Source: Atherix ibis (lineage: Eukaryota > Arthropoda > Insecta > Diptera > Athericidae). Taken from it: a stretch of 64,000 nucleotides of DNA. Made by a program: the position numbers and the translations under genes. The notes below the pieces were generated by a model. The model did not search any database, was not told the DNA's origin, and saw only the letters and a list, made by a program, of their open reading frames with translations. Shown here in pieces: positions 1 to 10,072 of this stretch; positions within the stretch are counted from its first letter, which is position 1; each line of letters starts with the position of its first letter. The DNA lies in the NCBI GenBank assembly GCA_958298945.1, contig OY282606.1:24525740-24589739 (forward strand). The letters are read 5' to 3'.

Positions 1-152
1 TTTGGTGGAGCAGATTAGTGTGTTTAAATAGGAGACTAGGAAAGGAGTTGTTGAGTCCAGAAGCTCCATAATGGGAGGAATCGTGCTCGTGAAGTAAGTC
101 TTGGTTATGTGGCATTCATGTAGAATACGGATGATAGTGAAATGGGTGCCAC
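1..152 (-). mobile_element. LINE 3'-end relic (copy A)
   Basis: This matches 7701-7852 of copy B, which continues into a recognisable RNase H domain on the minus strand. The minus strand has remnants of a Cys-rich C-terminal segment resembling the zinc knuckle that ends many I/R1/jockey-type LINE proteins. The part carrying RNase H is absent in copy A. Confidence 0.5.
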
Positions 153-191
153 ATTGAAAGTGAAATGAGGCGCTTAGGTTTCATAGAAAGA

Positions 192-640
192 GATACGTTT
201 TCGACTAGTTTCTATCAGTATGGACTCCACCAGAGATAAGAAGAAGAAGTTGTTATCGTCAATTCTGAGCGCTATGCCAAATGATAGCCAAGTTTGATTG
301 ACCTGAATTTGAAGATGTTAACCTAGACCATATGTGGTTTCAATAAAAAAAAAACAGCACCACAAGCCACACAACAAGACAAATTTTGGATTTATTGTGT
401 GATAAGTTGACAGAATGTGCGTAATTTCGGGATTTGACGATGTCAATTTGTGCAATTTGACGCAGTGACTTTTTCTTATGAGACAACGCAGACAATCCTG
501 AAACTTTAGAGCGTTGGAAAACTAGCATTCGTCAATTAATGATCGAATTATAGCTCGAAAAATACGAACAAAGTGATCGGAAATTACCTCAAAACCACCT
601 AATTCGTCAAGAAGTCTTAATTGGATAAGAAAACAAATTC
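192..640 (+). mobile_element. DD41D-like Tc1/mariner transposase relic (copy A)
   Basis: The plus strand holds broken transposase phrases: VIVNSERYAK, then DLNLKMLT, TICGF, and later the region before the third Asp. These match the order of motifs in the intact DD41D transposase at 47386-48458. Many stops and frameshifts are present. Copy B has the same relic shortened by about 85 bp. Confidence 0.6.
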
Positions 641-670
641 AAGGCTCGAAAATTATATAATCAAATTAAT

Positions 671-776
671 ATTCCATTAAATTCTGAATTAAAAGTATGC
701 TTTATTAAATTTTTACTTTCCGGAGCACAATTAAAAATTTAATAAAGTATACTTTAAATTCAGAATTTGATGGAAT
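671..776. repeat. Imperfect 44-bp inverted repeat around a transposon end (copy A)
   Basis: The arms are 671-714 and 733-776, and 41 of 44 positions pair by eye. The 18-bp centre contains CTTTCCGGAGCACAA, the terminal word of the old DD41D-like family. So an end of that family sits between two inverted copies of the same flank. Confidence 0.8.
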
Positions 777-1305
777 AGTATCAATGTAATAATTATAGTA
801 AAAATGTTATTAAAAAATGCAACACAGTGACATCTAAAAAAAAATTTAGTGGTACAGGGAAGTTCGAAACCATCTAGTGGCATAGCCGTGGTGCCGTTGA
901 GTTATCATTAAGTAGCCTAAGTTATTGTGCACTGAGAATTAACATTTCAGGATAAGAACGTTGAAAAAGAAAATTTAAAAAATTATTTTTAGATAAAAAG
1001 CTTTATTGAAGAAATTACTCGTATGCGATTTTCTCTAATTTTAATTACTTTTATAAGTTTATATTATTTATCAGTGTTAGAATACTTTTTTTCAACCAAT
1101 ATTAGATAGAAAAAGTATTTTTTTTATTTAAAAATATAGAAACAATAACGATAGTTTATAAGGAAAGAAAAAATCTCAAGTTTCTCTTAAGTTGGTAGGT
1201 AATTTGATAAGCAAAATTACTAGCATTCTGTATGCTGTTGATATAAACAAGTTTGTTGTCATTTTTAAGTCTTTATTGTTATTACGTGTTTACCTTCAAA
1301 TACTT

Positions 1306-1425
1306 ATGAGTATAATGCATATCAATTTTATAACCATTTTCATTATTGTAGCTACTTCAATAAAAAATCAAGACCATTTAGAGCGGAAAACACCTATTTT
1401 GGAAATAGATGGTAATGAAAAATAA
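1306..1425 (+). CDS. Small hypothetical ORF, 39 aa (copy A)
   Basis: It starts with an ATG and encodes a hydrophobic N-terminus (MSIMHINFITIFIIVATS) followed by a charged tail ending EIDGNEK. This is signal-peptide-like in shape. The same frame stays open upstream without an ATG back to a stop at 1159. Copy B keeps it with one amino-acid change. Because the two copies are recent duplicates, conservation between them is not evidence of selection. Family unknown; it may be chance. Confidence 0.2.
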   Translation: MSIMHINFITIFIIVATSIKNQDHLERKTPILEIDGNEK

Positions 1426-1608
1426 TGTTACTTGTAATATTTTGATTAGTACACAGCCTTCCTTCCTGCACATTCACAATTTATAATTAAAATTTATTTG
1501 ATTGAATTTTATCATATCCGTATTCAGATATGAGTAATAGAACTTGTTTAAGAATGGCCAAAAATTTCGTCTAAAGGAATATTTTTATATTAAAAACTAT
1601 TAAAAAGT

Positions 1609-1731
1609 TAAACCACCTTTTGCAAGTGTATGTTTTTTTAAATCTTTTTAATAAAACCGGAAATTTGAAAAAACATACACTAGTGTTTTTTTATTTACTT
1701 TTTAAAATGGAACTTCTAAATGGTCCACCCT
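1609..1731. mobile_element. Solo end of a GGGTGG-terminated Tc1/mariner family (copy A)
   Basis: It matches the right end of the element at 28483-29026: the words AATAAAACCGGAAATTTG, ACACTAGTGTTTTTTTATTT and TTTTTAAAATGGAACTTCTAA lead to the terminus TGGTCCACCCT. A 14-bp inverted word pair (AGTGTATGTTTTTT / AAAAAACATACACT) lies inside. No transposase remains. Confidence 0.6.
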
Positions 1732-2049
1732 GTAATATATGTGTATATAACAATAGGCATTTTTTTTTAAAATTATTTTCCTTTATAAAGATATTTTCTT
1801 AATGATAAAACTCGTAAAACAGAGAGAAATTTGTTGTTTTTTTTAATTTGATCAGATTTTGTATGAAAATTGTTTGTTTTAAAGTAATTTCAAATTTAAA
1901 AATAATTTAAAAAAAAACTTTCAATTCACATAATTTTTCTTTTCAAATAATTTTTTTTTTAATTTTAAAAATGTTCATATCATTAAAAATTAATTTTCTC
2001 TTCTACCATCCAAATTTCAAAAACTTCTTACGAAGAGTGACAAAAGTAA

Positions 2050-2770
2050 AATTGAGACTAGCACCACTGAGAGCGATCTGGCAATACTGTGAACTCATTT
2101 CCATATTGTTTGTACGTCAGTGCCTTCTACACGTGCAGTAAAAGTTTTGTAGTGCGTTACAGAAACTGGAATAGGCAAATGTGGGGAGGTCCAATGTGCC
2201 ATGAAATTGTGTGCACAGCTTTGTTGAATGCGCCACTTTGACTTACGAAAAGACTACGGAGAACATTCTTTGGCAAGAGCACAAGTTTTTTGATGTCATA
2301 AATCATTTTTGGAGAGTCGAGAAGCAGTGAAAGACGAGAATTAAAAACTGATGAGAATGTGGATCGAGAGAGTGCTCTTGTGAGATCAGTTTGTCAATTA
2401 ACTTTGAAGGTTCTTAAAAAGGTGTTAGATAACGAGTTGTCGTCGAAAAAAGTAACCTAAAAGGTGTTAGATTGCGTTCTCCAATAACGAGTTATCGTCG
2501 GTAAAAGTAATTTCTGTGGTTCCCCATTCCCCATATTCACCTGAACTAAGTCCGTGTAACTTTTTTTATTCCCCAACTTAAAAAAAAAGCTTAAAAGGAT
2601 GCTATCTTGATACTGTCCATAGCATCCAAGGGACTGTAACTTAGAAACATTTGAGCGCCGCTACGAACAGTGAACCAACGTCTCCCCACTTATGTATGGA
2701 TACTTTGAAGGTGAGTTTGAAAGATAAATAAAAATCGTTGCAAAAAAGAAACAGTCTCATTACTTTTCAG
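2050..2770 (+). mobile_element. Decayed mariner relic (copy A)
   Basis: The plus strand shows transposase phrases in order: RLRKDYGEHSLARAQVF near 2240, and then, after a large loss, VVPHSPYSPELSPCNFFYSP near 2520 followed by KSLKGCYLDTV. SPDLSPCDFF is the block around the third catalytic Asp in DD34D mariners; here that Asp reads Asn. The catalytic centre between the two blocks is missing. No terminal repeats recognised. Confidence 0.65.
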
Positions 2771-3554
2771 TCAAAAATTGTACATAAATTGGCATATTAT
2801 TAATTCTTAACTTGTTAAAATCAAATAAATTAATATTTCGATAATAAGGTAAAGTCGTTAAAAGTTGTTTGAGTAAGTTTATATTAGTTTAGGTCAAAAA
2901 ACTTTTGAACAAAACTACAGTAAAAAAACAATTATAAATTGAAAGCCCACTAATAAAGCTTCCAACATTTCAAACGTTTCTGTTTCATTCTCTCCCTCTC
3001 TCCTTCATCAAAAATATAATAATTTTTAACTGATAAATTCCTACGACTTGGATGATAAGTAAATATTGACTTTATTATAAAGAAATTCTTTGTATGAAAT
3101 AACTGAAAAATTAAATAAAAAATCATAAAAAAGGGGACAATTTTAGCAGAAAACATTATGTGCCATTCATTGTTAACATTTCGATAAAAAAGCTCTACAA
3201 TTCATAGGTTATATCTTAAGTATGCTCTTGTTTGCATTTAACTTAAAAGGTTTTCTATATATTTTTTTTTTATATTTATGTACATACCGGTGGTGTAAAT
3301 CACACATATCAAACAAGCTGTTATTATTGAAAAGCTAACAATTGGCACATGCTAAATTCGATAAGAAATGTCAATTTAAAAAAAAAAATCTTCCAAACTC
3401 CTTTCACGGAATTATTTTTGTAGATTTGAATTGACGAAGTCTTATAATAAAAACTCTTTATTATATCGTAAGGAAAGCATGGATTTTACTTCGTGTAATG
3501 ATTGTAAAGTGAAGATACTGTAAGAATTGCAAATTAATTTTTAATAGAAAGTAC

Positions 3555-3640
3555 AGTCCTATTATTTGACAGCTGTCAAATATGTATATGTCATCGAACG
3601 TGATTATAGAAGATCCTGAATAGGCCTCTGCATAAAAAAA
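3555..3640. repeat. Relic of the old DD41D family 5' end with an 18-bp palindrome
   Basis: 3566-3583 reads ATTTGACAGCTGTCAAAT, a perfect palindrome. The same word recurs near the 5' ends of other relics of this family (17250, 33240, 27000), next to a TGTCATTT/AACATGTC-type context. Its copy B counterpart is at about 11578-11663. Confidence 0.4.
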
Positions 3641-3749
3641 TTCTGTCCGAATTTTTTACGAAAATACATTCTTAAGAACGCACACACTTGCTAAATAACC
3701 TTTTACGAAATACTTCGTATTCTAAAATAGAAACTTCCTATTTACTGTT

Positions 3750-3941
3750 ATGAAGAATAAAACTATTTATGCAAATTATTTAAAATTTAATAAAACCACA
3801 CATAAATTTTCATTTCGCGATAAATATATAAATGTAAAAAAAATATGCAAGCATTTCGGTATGCTTCCACTTTCATGGAGAATGGCGTGTTTTAAAACTA
3901 TCCGAAAGTCTACAAAATTGAAGCGCTTGATATTTGATTGA
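3750..3941 (+). CDS. Hypothetical 63-aa ORF, faint KilA-N-like pattern (copy A)
   Basis: An ATG-started frame with a protein-like composition: KYINVKKICKHFG, then a Trp, then IRKSTKLKRLIFD. The spacing Tyr-Ile-Asn..Lys-Lys-x-Cys-Lys..Gly...Trp...Ser-Thr-x-Leu recalls the core of KilA-N domains, which occur in phages and large DNA viruses. This is only a visual resemblance. Downstream to about 4450 other frames also hold protein-like pieces (LNLILEDWEKIYQ near 3980; MFTNFIEAKKSRGIAMNE near 4234), as if a longer coding region had decayed. Copy B differs by one residue (His to Leu). Function unknown. Confidence 0.25.
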   Translation: MKNKTIYANYLKFNKTTHKFSFRDKYINVKKICKHFGMLPLSWRMACFKTIRKSTKLKRLIFD

Positions 3942-4953
3942 TACACGTATTTACAAAATTAATAATAAACCTAAAATACAATTGAATTTAATACTAGAAG
4001 ATTGGGAAAAAATATATCAATAAATTTCTATTACGAAAACTAGATGTCAGTGGGTTTCATTTCTACATAAAAAAATCTACACAAAAGTTTACAAGCATTA
4101 CGATTTCTCGCCGCTTTTGCAATAATTTAGACAGAAAATTGCGTATCCATATACAAAAATCTGACGTACAGGCCTATCCAGATATTCTTCAATCTAAGGA
4201 TTATAGAGTAAAAGGATAGACAATCATCTTATATGTTTACGAATTTTATTGAAGCTAAAAAATCTCGTGGAATTGCAATGAACGAAAAACCTCATCTGCC
4301 GACCCTTACCTATCTATTAACATAAAATTATGCTACGAACTCTTAAAATTTAACAATGAAAAAAACTATCATTTTACTTTTAAAAAATTAATAAAATTCA
4401 ATATAAATACTTTGGCTCACAAAAAAACAAACAATAATGAACGAAAATACAAAATCAAAAAGTTGATTTAAAAAACCTTTTTTAGCTGCTGTGCCTGACA
4501 TATCAAAAGTAAACAATCGAAACGTGCGCAGCTTCAATTTTTTGAAATTGGGTTTTAAGTCATTTTGAAAGTGTAATTAGTATAAGTAAAAACAATTAAT
4601 ATTAATACAGAAAATGAAGTATTCAGTTAAAAAGTAGGAAACTAAAGATTCGCGAATTTCGTTTTTTAGATGAGTTGTCGATAGAAACTAATTATATATT
4701 TGAAAAAAGGTCATAGTTGCCTATTATTCAAGTAATATTAATTGGATTTCATTTGATGCCTAAAAACTTAAAAATTCTTTTTAATATTGAATGTGAACAG
4801 ACGATTAGTTGTGATCGGATTGATGTATCAATGACGGTCGTCTGATTACTTTCCGATGGGGGTTTTACTGGTTTTATATTTTTACATAGTTAAAAAATTG
4901 TACCTATTAATGTACAATACAATTTCCATATAATTAAAAATATAAATCTATAT

Positions 4954-4976
4954 ATGGCGCCTGGGAAAAATCCAAG
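4954..4976 (+). other. Exon-like start: ATG frame ending in a strong splice donor (copy A)
   Basis: An isolated, relatively GC-rich word reads ATG GCG CCT GGG AAA AAT CCA AG and is followed at once by GTAAGT. It would encode MAPGKNP plus a split codon. No convincing next exon was found, so it may be coincidence. Confidence 0.2.
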
Positions 4977-5318
4977 GTAAGTGTACTAAAAAATCATGTA
5001 TATGAATCATTTATAAAAATATACTTTCGAATTTAGGAATTTTTATAACTAATGCCAATGTATATTAATATATTATATTATAACAATTTAAATCTTAAAT
5101 CTGCTTCCATTAGGTAACGATGTGACCAAATTTCTTATCATAAAAATAATTCCATAAATATTAAGTAAATTCATAGCAAAAAACATTGTTTTATTTAGTT
5201 TCTAATTCTATATTTATTAAATTAAAACAACTATCGCAATTATTTACTTAATTTAAATAACTTCGGCAATTATTTAAAAATGAGTGCCAAAGCAATATGT
5301 ACAAAAATATAAAATTTC

Positions 5319-5396
5319 CGACGCCTTTCAGCAGTATGCATGGGCGAGTAGCTTTATCGACGCCTTTCAGCAGTATGCATGGGCGAGTAGCTTTAA
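5319..5396. repeat. Two tandem 39-bp repeats (copy A)
   Basis: Units 5319-5357 and 5358-5396 are identical except at the last bases. 39 is a multiple of three, so an overlapping open frame repeats DAFQQYAWASSF twice. It is GC-rich against an AT-rich background and lies just before DD41D relics. Confidence 0.9.
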
Positions 5397-5514
5397 GGTT
5401 AGATTCAGATTTTTGGTTTTAATTTGGCGCTGGAACTGTCTATCCTTATACTCCATAAGCTATGGCATTAGGTTTGCCATTTTACATTGTTGATCGTTTA
5501 AGAACTGAAGGTAC

Positions 5515-5835
5515 GCCGATTAGGTGCTGGAACAATAATCTTCATCGATGAGACTCATTTCTCGCTCAGAGGAATATCAATAAGTAAAATTCCCGTATAT
5601 GAGGCTTGAGGAACCCACATGTGACTGTGGAGCAGCCATTGTATCCGCGAGAAAATTAAATGTCTGGTGTGTATTTTGCCCATAGGTACCATTTGGACCG
5701 ACCTTAAGCGTATGATTACCGAATTTTTTTGATCTGAACTTGAAGATTTTAATCTGGACCATATGTAGTTGGCGCCACAAGTTAGAAAACATAAAAAAAA
5801 TTGTCATTATTACTTGAAAAGTTCCTAGAACGCTA
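5515..5835 (+). mobile_element. DD41D-like transposase relic (copy A, first)
   Basis: Plus-strand phrases IIFIDETHFSL, GTHM..LWSSHCIRE, LNVWCVFCP and DLNLKILI match the first catalytic Asp block and the following blocks of the DD41D transposase. It is broken by stops and truncated on the right. Confidence 0.7.
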
Positions 5836-6057
5836 AATTTCGAAATTCATAGCAAAAAAAAATTGTTTTATTAAGTTTCTAATTCTATATTTATTAAATT
5901 AAAACAACTATGGCAATTATTTACTTAATTTAAATAACTTCGGCAATTATTAGAAAAATGTGTGCCAAAGCAATACTCCATAATCTAAGGTTTCAGCTTT
6001 GCCATTTTATATTGGTTTTTGGATGTTAATTTGGAGCAATGGTTTTGGATGTTAATT

Positions 6058-6591
6058 TTTTGATAAAAATTGTCTTCATCGATGACACTCATTTCTCGCT
6101 CAGAGTATAAGTCAATAAGTAAAATTGCTGTATATGGGGCTTGAGGAGCCCACATGTGACTGTGGAGGAGCTATGAATCCGCGAGAAAAGTAAATGTCTG
6201 GTGTGTATTTTGCCCATAGGTACCATTTGGATCGACCTTGAGCGTATGATTACCGAATTTTTTTGATCTGAACTTGAAGATTTTAATCTGGACCATATGT
6301 AGTTGCAACACGACGGCACCGCAAGTCAGAAAACAAAAAAATAATTTGCCATTATTACTTGAAAAGTTCCCAGAATGCTAAATTTAGAGATTTGATCATT
6401 TCGGCCTTGTATTTACACAGAAAATTTTCACACTTTGGAACATTTTAAAAACCAACATCCGTTGAGTAATGGTTGTTTTGTAGACCCATATGTGCGATAA
6501 AGTCATTACAAATGACATTAAAAGGGTCGAGCACTTTAAGAAGCCTCGTAGTGGCCATTTAAATAATGTTATGCATAATGACAATGTTTAA
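6058..6591 (+). mobile_element. DD41D-like transposase relic (copy A, second)
   Basis: It has the same blocks as 5515-5835 but continues to the C-terminal end: the closing GGCCATTTAAATAATGTTATG (Gly-His-Leu-Asn-Asn-Val-Met) lies at 6553-6573. Frames are broken. Preceding sequence shared with 5840-5990 (AATTCTATATTTATTAAATT...) shows two partial copies of one element side by side. Confidence 0.7.
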
Positions 6592-6608
6592 ATAATGTTA
6601 TGCATAAT
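6558..6608. repeat. 22-bp direct repeat across the duplication junction
   Basis: The word starting TTTAAATAATGTTATG occurs at 6558-6579 and again at 6587-6608, and copy A ends at 6591 inside the second one. The word is the C-terminal end of DD41D transposase relics, so both duplication edges carry this element end. Confidence 0.85.
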
Positions 6609-7369
6609 CTTATCATAAAAATTCTTGAATGATAAGATTTGCCGTATCATCACTACCAGGCAGAACAGTGTTTATTTTTAATCAAACGATTAAAAATAAA
6701 CACTGTTATTATCTTTAGAATGTGTAATGGAAAAATTCACAGAAACATCATATCAATATAGAAAATCAATGAAATTTTTTTTTTTTTAAAATAACAATAT
6801 TTTTTTATTTATTTCAAGTAAAAAAAAAACAACTTTAAGACAATTTGGGAGTGTACACGAAATCTTATCGTATTTGCTATTGTCGTTTTGTCTTAATGAG
6901 TATTATTTAAAAATTTCGATAATAACCATTTATAAATATAGATTTTATCATAACTATTTGCAGCAGGTAAATTTTTGTAATCAAATTTGTTCAGCAGATA
7001 AGATTTTTTTTCCATAAAAAAAAACCTAAAATCCCATTTTTTAAATAATCTATTTTTTCTTTGTTAAAATTTTTTCCATATGAGCTTGGAACTGAAAGTT
7101 TATATTCTTATAATATTTGTCGGGCTAAGCTTTAGTGGAGCGTTTGTTAGCAGAGATTGATGCTGAGGAGGTGCCAATGCACTATGCATCAATTTCGTGG
7201 TTCGGCAAGTATAGGCAAACTTATATTTCATAGAAAGTGGCATTTATTTATTAAAAAGTTTACCATTTAACATTTAATTATCGGTTAACGCAGTAAACTA
7301 AAAACATTTTCCAAAGTTGTGTTCTGCCGTAGCCATGTTTCGCGCTTTAAGAAGATTCTACTCTTCAGG
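6592..7369. other. Left part of copy B with no partner in the window; no gene seen
   Basis: AT-rich. It holds a perfect 19-bp inverted repeat with a 6-base loop (6664-6682 and 6689-6707). Around 7130-7240 there is a degraded piece resembling the N-terminal part of a mariner transposase. No open gene found. Confidence 0.6.
6664..6707. repeat. Perfect 19-bp hairpin
   Basis: AACAGTGTTTATTTTTAAT pairs perfectly with its inverse at 6689-6707 around the loop CAAACG. No matching element end was recognised. Confidence 0.9.
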
Positions 7370-7536
7370 CATGAGAGTCATTCGATCGAGTCGGATATGT
7401 AAATAAGCAACAATACCATATATGAGGCTCTGAAATCCCACAAGTGACTATGTCTTTAAAATTGAAGGTATACCTACCACGAAAAGTAACTGTCTGGTGT
7501 GCATTTTGGCCTGAAGGTGTTATTGAATTTGAAGAA
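7370..7536 (+). mobile_element. DD41D-like transposase relic interrupted by a LINE
   Basis: The plus strand holds pieces of the block PRKVTVWCAFWPEGVI near 7470-7530 and then stops at the LINE fragment. The relic that resumes at 8281 may be its other half. Confidence 0.6.
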
Positions 7537-7539
7537 GAA

Positions 7540-8280
7540 GTGGTTGTTGTTGTTTGTAAGGTCCGTTAGACATGTGCCAGGGATCACTTCATAGCGCCAC
7601 GACCGTGAGGCTTTTTGGCGACTTCATAGTAAGTGTGAGAAGCTATCTGAGAGAGACTGGTCTGTGGTTAGTAGTACAGAATATTAAGAATTTTGTTATA
7701 TTTGGTAGAGCAGATTAGTGTGTTTAAATAGAAGACTAGGAAAGGAGTTGTTGAGTCCAGAAGCTCCATAATGTGAGGAATCGTGCTCGCGAAGTAAGTC
7801 TTGGTTATGTGGCATTCATGTAGAATACGAATTATAGTGAAATGGGTGCCACAAGATTGACATAAGGGACGATTGGTGTTGCACAAAAGGAAGAACTATC
7901 CAATCCGGATTCTGAAGAGCCGCGCCCAGAATTTCAGTATGGATGTTGAATAGACTGGTTTATTGGTGGTTATCCAATGAGTCGACAAAAATCTGTCGCT
8001 ATTGGTCCAGTTTTTGTGTCTGTGTGTGGCTAACTAATGGTGTTAGTTGCCATTCTGTTAGTAGGCGAGGCAGATTGGGACTGACTGTGATCACTAGTCG
8101 ACGGAGTGTTTCTCTAGCCAACTTATCAGCATTTTCATTGACCACAATTCTCGCATGCCCCGGCATTCATTGTAACGACACTTCTATTGCTAAGTACTGG
8201 GTCACTCGATGGGCCACAAATGGCTTAAAGGTGGCAAGACATAGGTTCTTGTAAATTACATTTAGGCGAGCCTTTTAAGC
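7540..8280 (-). mobile_element. I/R1-type LINE fragment with RNase H and zinc knuckle relic
   Basis: On the minus strand, about 8255 to 8085 translates to a stretch with GHAGIVVNENADKLARE, which is the closing His/Asn-Glu/Ala-Asp motif of LINE RNase H domains. It is followed by a stretch like the linker before the C-terminal knuckle. Further down, about 7880-7840, CQSCG and HECH remain from that knuckle. Several stops and frame breaks make it dead. On its left it joins a DD41D transposon relic at about 7536, and on its right another at 8281, so it probably inserted into such an element. It is more GC-rich than its surroundings. Confidence 0.65.
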
Positions 8281-8650
8281 GATAGGTTTTCGACCAGTTT
8301 CTATCAGTATGGACTCCACCGGAGATAAGAAGAAGAAGTTGTTATCGTCAATTCTAAGCGCTATGCCAAATGATAGCCAAGTTTGATTGACCTGAATTTG
8401 AAGATGTTAATCTGGACCATATGTGGTTTCAATAATAAAAAAAACAGCACCACAAGCCACACAACACGACAAATTTTCTTGTGAGACAACGCAAAATATC
8501 TTATATACGCAGACAATCCTCGAATTTTAGAGCATTTGAAAACTAACATTTGTCAATTAATGATCGAAAAAATATGAACAAAATGATCGGAAATTACCTC
8601 AAAACCACCTAATTTCTCAAGAAGTTTTAATTGGATAAGAAAACAAATTC
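8281..8650 (+). mobile_element. DD41D-like transposase relic (copy B)
   Basis: This is the counterpart of 192-640 in copy A. About 85 bp between the words ACAAATTTT and CTT.TGAGACAACGC is missing here, with a short TTTTCTT microhomology at the break. Copy B also has about 18 extra bases just after it. Confidence 0.6.
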
Positions 8651-8680
8651 AAGGCTCGAAAATTATATAATCAAATTAAT

Positions 8681-8786
8681 ATTCCATTAAATTCTGAATT
8701 TAAAGTATGCTTTGATAAATTTTTACTTTCCGGAGCACAATTAAAAATTTAATAAAGCATACTTTAAATTCAGAATTTGATGGAAT
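8681..8786. repeat. Imperfect 44-bp inverted repeat around a transposon end (copy B)
   Basis: Same structure as 671-776 in copy A, with a few substitutions. Confidence 0.8.
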
Positions 8787-9318
8787 AGTATCAATGTAAT
8801 AATTATAGTAAAAATGTTATTAAAAAATGCAACACAGTGACATCTAAAAAAAAAAATTTAGTGGTACAGGGAAGTTCGAAACCATCTAGTGACATAGCCG
8901 TGGTGCCGTTGAGTTATCATCAAGTAGCCTAAGTTATCGTGCACTGAGAATTAACATCTCAGGATAAGAACGTTGAAAAAGAAAATTTAAAAAATTATTT
9001 TTAGATAAAAAGCTTTATTGAAGAAATTAGTCGTATGCGATTTTCTCTAATTTTAATTACTTTTATAAGTTTATATTATTTATCAGTATTAGAATACTTT
9101 TTTTCAACCAATATTAGATAGAAAAAGTAATTTTTTTTATTTAAAAATATAGAAACAATAACGATAGTTTATAAGGAAAGAAAAAATCTCAAGTTTCTCT
9201 TAAGTTGGTAGGTAATTTGATAAGCAAAATTACTAGCATTCTGTATGCTGTTGATATAAACAAGTTTGTTGTCATTTTTAAGTCTTTATTGTTATTACGT
9301 GTTTACCTTCAAATACTT

Positions 9319-9438
9319 ATGAGTATAATGCATATCAATATTATAACCATTTTCATTATTGTAGCTACTTCAATAAAAAATCAAGACCATTTAGAGCGGA
9401 AAACACCTATTTTGGAAATAGATGGTAATGAAAAATAA
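9319..9438 (+). CDS. Small hypothetical ORF, 39 aa (copy B)
   Basis: Duplicate of the 1306-1425 frame with one Phe-to-Ile change in the hydrophobic segment. Function unknown; it may be a chance ORF. Confidence 0.2.
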   Translation: MSIMHINIITIFIIVATSIKNQDHLERKTPILEIDGNEK

Positions 9439-9620
9439 TGTTACTTGTAATATTTTGATTAGTACACAGCCTTCCTTCCTGCACATTCACAATTTATAAT
9501 TAAAATTTATTTGATTGAATTTTATCATATCGTATTCAGATATGAGTAATAGAACTTGTTTAAGAATGGCCAAAAATTTCGTCTAAAGGAATATTTTTAT
9601 ATTAAAAACTATTAAAAAGT

Positions 9621-9743
9621 TAAACCACCTTTTGCAAGTGTATGTTTTTTTAAATCTTTTTAATAAAACCGGAAATTTGAAAAAACATACACTAGTGTTT
9701 TTTTATTTACTTTTTAAAATGGAACTTCTAAATGGTCCACCCT
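9621..9743. mobile_element. Solo end of a GGGTGG-terminated Tc1/mariner family (copy B)
   Basis: Counterpart of 1609-1731, essentially identical. Confidence 0.6.
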
Positions 9744-10072
9744 GTAATATATGTGTATATAACAATAGGCATTTTTTTTTAAAATTATTTTCCTTTATAA
9801 AGATATTTTCTTAATGATAAAACTCGTAAAACAGAGAGAAATTTGTTGTTTTTTTTAATTTGATCAGATTTTGTATGAAAATTGTTTGTTTTAAAGTAAT
9901 TTCAAATTTAAAAAATAATTTAAAAAAAAACTTTCAATTCACATAATTTTTCTTTTCAAATAATTTTTTTTTTAATTTTAAAAATGTTCATATCATTAAA
10001 AATTAATTTTCTCTTCTACCATCCAAATTTCAAAAACTTCTTACGAAGAGTGACAAAAGTAAAATTGAGACT

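Larger units (their letters stand above)
1..6591. repeat. Tandem segmental duplication, copy A (right part)
   Basis: This stretch is repeated almost base for base from 7701 onward. The coordinate offset is 7700 at the left end, about 8010-8023 through the middle, and 9319 after the mariner insertion in copy B. Identity continues to 6591 (equals 15910) and stops abruptly there. The left boundary of copy A is outside the window, because position 1 already matches 7701. Differences are a few substitutions per kb plus two larger indels near the left end: 7853-8280 is replaced by about 40 bp in A, and about 85 bp after 388 in A is missing in B. No conserved host gene was recognised inside; it is mainly transposon relics and AT-rich filler. 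Confidence 0.95.

Noticed and set aside
1620..1802. 60-codon frame repeated in both copies
   Set aside because: Lies over a transposon end and is opened by T-rich sequence; no ATG at the stated start.
2950..3156. 68-codon minus-strand frame conserved in both duplicate copies
   Set aside because: Conservation between recent duplicates carries no information, and the frame is Phe/Ile/Lys-rich as expected by chance.
5577..5807. Minus-strand 76-codon frames (also 6089-6319 and copy B)
   Set aside because: Antisense of DD41D transposase relics.
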